Shown: piece by piece, positions 58,920 through 64,000 of the stretch | How positions within the stretch are numbered: position 1 is the first letter of the stretch | Layout of the letters: every line of letters begins with the position of its first letter | From: CBDBCU01 sp965203435 | GTDB taxonomy: Bacteria > Chloroflexota > Dehalococcoidia > Lucifugimonadales > UBA3495 | Reading direction: 5' to 3' | DNA: 64,000 nucleotides | NCBI GenBank assembly: GCA_965203435.1 | Contig: CBDBCU010000008.1 | Coordinates: forward strand, 437,280-501,279 | The notes under the pieces: generated by a model | What the model was told of the DNA's origin: nothing | What the model saw: the letters and a program-made list of their open reading frames with translations, nothing else | Databases searched by the model: none | Program-made: the position numbers and the translations under genes

Positions 58920-59885
58920 CTACTTCTTGCAGGTGGCGGTGTAGAGAATCACGCGGTACGCCTTATATTCGTAGCCGCCGGAGCCATCAAGATCGGCGGT
59001 AAGATATTGGTCGACCGTGCCATCCCCGTTGGTATCCTGGTACCACCACCTCACATTGACGGCCCGGTTCCAGCCCAGAGCCTGGCACTCCGCCGTGGCG
59101 CCGCCCCGCACCTCAAGGCTGCCCAGTTCAGCATCAACAGTTGTCCCACTGCCATTCAGCGCCCATTCGGCGGCTTGGGCATCGGTCGGGATGGCGGCGC
59201 CGGTAAAAGCATTCTCGGCATTGGTCCGCGCCGTAGCTTCGACGCTGGCGTGAGAGCCGGAGACCGAGCTCAGCGCGCGGACAAAGGCATTCCCGGAAAA
59301 AAGGGTACTGGGGGCGACAATCCGGGGACTACGCACGAAATAGGGCGGGGGCGCTGGATTCCAAGCCAGATAACCCCCGCCCTCAAAGCCGGTGGAGGTC
59401 AAGCCGGGATAGATCAGACTGCTTTTCGGATACTCCCGGTCGTAGCGCAGGAGCAGCCGCGGCTCCCGCCGGCGGCGTTTCTTTTGCTCCCGGGGAAACT
59501 CAAAGATGCGGTCGATGCTGATGCCGGTGATGCCGGACTCGCCATCAGTCAGATAACCCTCTTGCGCCGCGATAAAGCCGCGGAAACTGCCGCGCTCGCC
59601 GAAATAGACGGTGTCATCCCGCTCGTTGCGGTCTTTGCCGGCCTCCCAAGTCTCGGCCTTGGTAAAGGTGTCCGACTGGTCGACGCCGCAGTAGAGGGTC
59701 TTGCCCCGGTTCTCCGCCAGGGACTCGAGGATGGCCGTGGTCCGGTCGTCGTGGTCGAAGGCTTGCCAGTCGGAACAGTCCCAGGGGATGGCGCGGGCTT
59801 GGATAGTGGCAATGCCATACCCGGCGCCCAGCAGCAGGAAAAGGACGACGCCCGTGATGAAAACCTGGGGAAAGAACTTGGGCAT
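58920..59885 (-). CDS. Constant/variable exported protein family, copy 3 (intact)
   Basis: A 321-residue member of the family of 15508 and 35608. The signal helix (VFITGVVLFLLLGAGYGIAT), constant region (AIPWDCSDWQAFDHDDRT, ENRGKTLYCGVDQSDTFTKA) and DRIFEFPREQKKRRRREP are clear. The C-terminal half differs from both other copies and has its own motifs (ATARTNAENAFTGAAIPTDA, then NVRWWYQDTNGDGTVDQYLTAD, an EF-hand-like or dockerin-like DTNGDGT calcium loop). It ends in ATCKK but lacks the final RRTRK. No terminator hairpin is seen. Function unknown. Confidence 0.75.
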   Translation of the reverse strand: MPKFFPQVFITGVVLFLLLGAGYGIATIQARAIPWDCSDWQAFDHDDRTTAILESLAENRGKTLYCGVDQSDTFTKAETWEAGKDRNERDDTVYFGERGSFRGFIAAQEGYLTDGESGITGISIDRIFEFPREQKKRRRREPRLLLRYDREYPKSSLIYPGLTSTGFEGGGYLAWNPAPPPYFVRSPRIVAPSTLFSGNAFVRALSSVSGSHASVEATARTNAENAFTGAAIPTDAQAAEWALNGSGTTVDAELGSLEVRGGATAECQALGWNRAVNVRWWYQDTNGDGTVDQYLTADLDGSGGYEYKAYRVILYTATCKK

Positions 59886-59907
59886 AAGGGACCTCCCGGA
59901 GGCCCCA

Positions 59908-59955
59908 ACACAAGTCAAGGCCGAATCGCCTTGGCGATTCGGCCTTGACTTGTGT
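59908..59955 (-). promoter_or_regulatory. Leader hairpin of variable-family copy 3
   Basis: Two perfect 23-base arms (59908-59930 and 59933-59955) with a two-base centre. Compared with copy 2 the arms share GGCCGAA and differ elsewhere by paired changes, so the structure is conserved. The promoter upstream holds TTGCAA and TATAGAAT on the minus strand. Confidence 0.8.
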
Positions 59956-60019
59956 TTATTCTATACCACAGGTTTGGGGAATTGCAAGGGGGGTGAGGGG
60001 GGAATTCGAAAAATTTTAT

Positions 60020-60215
60020 TTTTCATCCTTCAACAAGTTCAGGATGAGCGGAAAAAGACAACCGGTTTCAGGATGAGCGGATGGGGATAGCGGCGGCCGC
60101 CCCCACCGTCATTCCCGCGTAAGCGGGAATCCCGAACGGTACTGCCTTATGATGGTATTGTCGACAGGCGACCGTCGGGATTCCCGCTTACGCGGGAATG
60201 ACGGTGGGGGCGGGC
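60020..60215. repeat. R2 copies and an R1 pair
   Basis: R2 at 60024-60052, a partial copy at 60065-60085, and an inverted R1 pair at 60105-60207. Nothing else is recognised. Confidence 0.85.
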
Positions 60216-60220
60216 GGCCA

Positions 60221-61801
60221 TTACTGCGGAAAATGATATTCCCCACTCCAGATTTCCCCGGCGGCGTTAAACTGGCCGGTGCGGATAGCGGCGATGGGAT
60301 AGTCGATAAGGGGATATTCGGCGCGGCACTGGCCGTTGACTACGCCGCCGGCCGCCGTGGCAAAGGTGAAAACCCGGCTGTCAAAGCCATATTCCCGCCG
60401 TTCTGCCGGCAAATCGGCCGGGTCGACGGGGGTGATGTGCAGAAAGAACGGGTTTTCCCGGTCGGCGGCCGTGCAGTCGGCTTTGACATAGACCAGCCGG
60501 CTGCCGGCCCGCCGGTACACTTGAAAATCGGCGTCAATCAGCAATTCATCCGGCTCCCGCGGCGCGGCGTAGGCCAGGGCGGAAAGCGGCCGGTCAGCAA
60601 TGGCGGCGTTGGCGGCCCGCTGCAAAGCCGGCGTCATCCGTTCCAGCAGCGCCGCCGCCAGCAGCGCATTGCCCCGTTCATTGAAATGGCAGCAGGCATC
60701 CCGGAGCAGGGTTTCCCGCCGGTCGGCAAAAATCCCGGTCAAGTCGTAGTAATGGATCGGCGGGTGGGCGGCTTGCAACTTTTCCCCGAACGCTTGCAGC
60801 CGGGGATAGCCTTGTCGGGTTACTCTTTCGTAGTTGGAGCCGGGTTGATAAATTTCCTGCTCAGCGGCGGTCAAGGTTTTGATGCCGGGAACATAGTGGT
60901 TGGGCTGGAGGAAGTGGTAATAGTCGGCCCCGGCCCGCTGCGCCAGTTGGGCCAACAGCCGGGAGCCGCGATACCAGACCCGGGCCGCCGCTTGCAGAAA
61001 GGCGGCATCATCCGAAAAAGTGCGGCGAGGGCCGTGTTTCTCCAGGCTGTAATCGGACTGCGTCGCCGTCAAAGCGTGGTTCAGCTGCAAAATCTGCCGG
61101 CCCCCCCGTTCCCAGCGATAGCGGTTGACCAGGCCGTACAGGGCGCTGGAGCGGAAGGGATGGGCGGCGCTATTGCGGCGCAGTTCCTCCTGTTCCGCCC
61201 GCAGCAGGGCAATGCGGCCAATCAACAGGGTTTCCTCGGCGGTCAAATCCAGGGTATGACTCCAGCGATTGGGGAAAAAGGGAAAGACGCCCTGCTGATA
61301 ATTCAGATAGGCACTGTAAGTTTCGTTGAATCCGTCCAGGTTGACCAGCAGGTCAAAATGGCCGCCGAGCAGCAGGGTATTGGCGGCGGCGGCGAACTGC
61401 TGCGGCTGTTTCATCCCGCCCTCGGTCAAGTCCAGGAGCAGCGGCCGCCGCCGCAGGTTGTGGTCAATGAAGTAATGATAGAGGGCGCGGCGCAGGGGCG
61501 GGACGACTTCGTTGGCGACCGACCCGCCCAGCAGGGCAATGATTACCGTGTCGTCCCGTTGCGGCGGCGGCATCCGGTTCAGGGCATCCCAGGCATCCGG
61601 GGGGGTATAGGCGTAAAAGGGATGCCGCCAGCGGTGCTTGGTAACGGCGGGGGCCGGCTCCGGAGCCGTAGCCACGGCCCGGCCGCCGCCATACCAATGG
61701 TCAAAGGCCAGGTAATAGCCCAGCCGGGCCAGCCCCTCCAGCGCCAGCAGGGTCAGCAGCAGCATCAGGCCGTAGTAAATAAGTCTTTTCGGGAAAGGCA
61801 A
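60221..61801 (-). CDS. SGNH-like hydrolase-fold protein, copy 1 (intact)
   Basis: A 526-residue protein with an N-terminal membrane helix (LMLLLTLLALEGLARLGYYLAF) and an outer domain. IIALLGGSVANEV is block I of SGNH hydrolases (GGS nucleophile), and the DACCHFNERGNALLAAAL segment (D-x3-H) is block V with the His. The Gly and Asn blocks lie at LLLGGHFDLLVNLDGFNETY. This layout is typical of membrane-anchored SGNH proteins that modify cell-surface polymers. The start is TTG 61801 or ATG 61765. A decayed paralogue lies directly upstream. Confidence 0.75.
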   Translation of the reverse strand: MPFPKRLIYYGLMLLLTLLALEGLARLGYYLAFDHWYGGGRAVATAPEPAPAVTKHRWRHPFYAYTPPDAWDALNRMPPPQRDDTVIIALLGGSVANEVVPPLRRALYHYFIDHNLRRRPLLLDLTEGGMKQPQQFAAAANTLLLGGHFDLLVNLDGFNETYSAYLNYQQGVFPFFPNRWSHTLDLTAEETLLIGRIALLRAEQEELRRNSAAHPFRSSALYGLVNRYRWERGGRQILQLNHALTATQSDYSLEKHGPRRTFSDDAAFLQAAARVWYRGSRLLAQLAQRAGADYYHFLQPNHYVPGIKTLTAAEQEIYQPGSNYERVTRQGYPRLQAFGEKLQAAHPPIHYYDLTGIFADRRETLLRDACCHFNERGNALLAAALLERMTPALQRAANAAIADRPLSALAYAAPREPDELLIDADFQVYRRAGSRLVYVKADCTAADRENPFFLHITPVDPADLPAERREYGFDSRVFTFATAAGGVVNGQCRAEYPLIDYPIAAIRTGQFNAAGEIWSGEYHFPQ

Positions 61802-61821
61802 GGCTCTGATTCCTACATTCC

Positions 61822-62004
61822 CACCGTCATTCCCGCGCAAGCGGGAATCCGGATTCAAACATGGATAGACCGGATAGACAGGATTTTTGTATCTGTATAG
61901 AACGGTTTTGACCGTCAACAAATTTTCTAATCAGACAAAAGAATCCTGTTTATCCGTCTATCCATGTCTGAATCCGGATTCCCGCTTACGCGGGAATGAC
62001 GGTA
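61822..62004. repeat. Nested palindrome: R3 inside R1
   Basis: Outer arms are R1 cores (61826-61852 and 61976-62002) and inner arms are R3 (61854-61880 and 61945-61970). One whole symmetric structure of about 180 bases. Confidence 0.85.
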
Positions 62005-62017
62005 GATAGGATCGTCG

Positions 62018-62150
62018 TTTCCGCTCATCCTGAACTTGTTGAAGGATGGGCCGGCGCCATTCCGGCCCATCCTGCCTTTCCCGCCGCCATTGCCATCCTT
62101 CAACAAGTTCAGGATGAGCGGAGGGGGTTGCAAGTTCAGGATGAGCGGAA
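62018..62150. repeat. R2 cluster
   Basis: One R2 copy in direct and two in reverse orientation, 62020-62045, 62095-62122 and 62130-62150. Confidence 0.8.
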
Positions 62151-62166
62151 ACGCCGCCCGCAAACC

Positions 62167-63759
62167 TTACTGCGGAAAATGGTACTCCCCACCCCAGATT
62201 TCCCCGGAAGCATTAAACTGGCCGGTGCGGATAGCGGCGATAGGGTAGTCCAGTAGCGGCTTTTCCACCCGGCACTGACCGTTGATTATACCACCACCCC
62301 ATAAAAACCGGGTCGAAATCCTGGTTGGCAAAGCCGGCGGGCCGCCGTTCTGCCGGCAAATCGGCCAAATTCACCGGGAGGATGTGCAGAAAAAAAGGGA
62401 TTTTCCAAATCGGCAGCGGCGCAGTTGTCTTTTACATAAAGCAGCCGATTGCCGTCCCGCCGGTACACCTGAAAAATCGGATTCAATCAGCAATTCATCC
62501 GGCAGTATCGGACGGGCGGCGTCGGTCAAACCGGAGACCGGCTTTATCCGCAACGGCGGCCCGGGCGCAGGGCCGGGGCCAGGCGCTCAACCAGGGCCGC
62601 CGCCAGCAGTTCATTGCCCCGGGCATTCAGATGGCAGCAGGCATCGGCATACAGGGTTTTCCGGGTGGGCGGCGAAAAATCCCGGTCAAGTCGAAGTAGT
62701 GGATTTCCGGGCTTTCCCGTTGCAGTCTTTCCCCCAATTCCTGCATCCGGGGATGATAGTTTTGGCGGATTGCCTGTTCCCGGGGCGTGCCGGCCCGGTA
62801 AAAGTTCGCCAACTCCGCGGCGCTCAGCGGCTTGGCATCCGGGACATACTGATTGGGCTGGAGAAAGTGGTAATAGTCGGCCCCGGCCAGTTGCGCCACG
62901 GAGGCCAGCAGCAGGGAGCCGCGATACCAGACCCGGGCCGCCGCTTGCAGGAACTCGGCGTCATCCGCAAAAGTGCGGCGGGGGGCCGTGTTTTTCCAGG
63001 CTGTAGGTGGATGCGGCGGCCGCCAATTCGTGATTGCCCTGAATAATCTGCCGTTCCAATTGCTCTTGACGGTAGCGGTTTGCCAAGCCATAAAGGGCGG
63101 TGTAGCGGAAAGGGCTGACCGCGCGGCGGCGCTGCAATTCCGCCTGTTCGGCTCGCAGCAGGGCAATGCGGCCAATCAGCAAAGTCTCCGTGGCGGTCAA
63201 ATCCACGCCGCTGCCTCCACGCCTCGGGATAAAAGGGAAACACGCCTTTTTGCCGGTTGGCAAAGGAGAAGTAAATTTCGTTGAATCCATCGAGGTTGAC
63301 CAGCAGGTCGAAGTGGCCGCCCAGGAGCAGGGTATTGGCGGCGACGGCTAGTTGGGAGGGCTGTTTCATTGCGCCGTCGGCCAAGGCCAGGACGGTCGGC
63401 CGTCGCGGCAATTCGTTGGCGATAAAGTAGCGATAGACGGCCCGTTGCAGGTAGGTCTGCACCTGCTCGGCTACTGATCCGCCCACCAGGGCAATTACCA
63501 CCGTATCATCGGATTCCGGCCGTGGCGGCATTTCGTTCAGACCGGCCCAGGGATCGGGATGGGTATAGGCGTAAAAGGGATGCCGCACCCGGGCCCGGTT
63601 AAAGGCGGCGGCCGGTTCGGCTGCCGGGACATCGGCCGCCAGGGCCGCCAATCCGCCGCCCGCGTCTTGGTCCGCAGCGCCGCCATACCCCTGGTCAAAG
63701 GCCAGATAGTAGGCCAGCCGCGCCATTCCCTCCACGGCCAGCAGGGTCAGCAGCAGCAT
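62167..63759 (-). pseudogene. SGNH-like hydrolase gene, copy 2, several frameshifts
   Basis: A paralogue of 60221-61801. The start (MLLLTLLAVEGMARLAYYLA), GGSVAEQVQTYLQ, LLLGGHFDLLVNLDGFNEIY, LIGRIALLRAEQAELQ, YYHFLQPNQYVPDAKP, FQVYRRDGNRLLYVK and the C-terminal EIWGGEYHFPQ are all present but lie in different frames. At least five single-base shifts occur, several in homopolymer runs (A run at 62390-62396, G run near 62980). Loss after gene duplication or sequence errors in runs. Three large open segments remain. Confidence 0.75.
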
Positions 63760-63809
63760 TATTCCGTAGTAGAGGATTTTTTTTAGGGAGGGGCAAGGCT
63801 TGTTCCTAC

Positions 63810-64000
63810 ATTCCTACCGTCCTTCCCGCGTAAGCGGGAATCCATAACGGTACTGAAAAGACAATCCGGCTGCCCGCCGCGCCGCCCTGGATTCCCGCTT
63901 ACGCGGGAATGACGGTAGGGGGCCGCGGCAATGCCGGCGTCATCAGTCCGCCCCCTGGATTCCCGCTTACGCGGGAATGACGGTAGGGCGGTCGGGAATG
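63810..64000. repeat. R1 cluster at the window edge
   Basis: One inverted R1 pair (63820-63920) and one more R1 core (63955-63990). No gene is seen from 63760 on. Confidence 0.85.

Noticed and set aside
1..64000. Genome-wide TGA reassignment (TGA as Trp or Gly)
   Set aside because: TGA ends several clear genes here, including ispF (32592-32594) and the LRR lipoprotein (29007-29009).

Overview
This is a GC-rich bacterial chromosome segment. Genes are packed between unusually repeat-dense intergenic regions. The gene mix resembles Chloroflexota of the SAR202/Dehalococcoidia kind: lipoproteins with Thr-Pro-rich linkers, a DUF1800 protein, LLM-flavin, FAA-hydrolase, Ldh-type and molybdenum-hydroxylase enzymes, an MpaB-like oxygenase, a UGSC protein and many sigma70-like promoters with 17-bp spacing. 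The phylum is an inference; no rRNA gene is present and I found no tRNA gene.

Layout. 1-3.8 kb: a molybdenum hydroxylase large subunit cut by the window edge, then an ATPase-HNH pair that looks like a Septu (PtuAB) defence system. 3.8-13 kb: VOC protein, alpha/beta hydrolases, a toxin-antitoxin-like pair, the rplU-rpmA-rpmE operon with a DUF1385 protein, a Clp-fold SDH-type protease and an Ldh-family dehydrogenase. 13-24.5 kb: a VapBC-like pair, pdxA-like gene, serA, a DUF1828/DUF6978 pair, an ISAs1 element, a retropepsin-like/DUF5678 pair, rpsU and a zinc MDR dehydrogenase. 25-34 kb: lipoproteins, PAC2 protein, LRR lipoprotein, a large N-6 methylase with a nuclease-like N-terminus, ispF and cysS. 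34-48 kb: FAA hydrolase, LLM oxidoreductase, an S49 peptidase/DUF4350/lipoprotein operon, a DUF7689 pair, a lipoprotein with a highly structured leader, and an ABC transporter. 48-56 kb: two divergent genes that each read through an in-frame TGA (OsmC-like and UGSC-like), an AIM24 protein, an unassigned 359-residue protein, a HEPN-like pair, DUF1800 and NHL proteins. 56-64 kb: sulfotransferase, MpaB-like oxygenase, and two tandem SGNH-like genes, the second decayed.

The most notable discovery is at 48.1-49.7 kb. Two genes that would be called split or broken are best explained as selenoproteins. In each, TGA falls at a catalytic thiol position of a known family and is followed by a short hairpin with a GGU-starting apical loop at the distance expected of a bacterial SECIS. 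TGA is used as a normal stop elsewhere in the window, for example in ispF and the LRR gene.

A second theme is a three-copy gene family (15.5, 36.5 and 59.9 kb). Its exported N-terminal half is nearly constant and its C-terminal half varies. Two copies have long leader hairpins whose arms differ in sequence but stay perfectly paired.

Four dispersed palindromic repeat families (called R1-R4 below) fill most intergenic space. They nest in each other, form local tandem arrays, and in one case lie in frame inside a coding gene.
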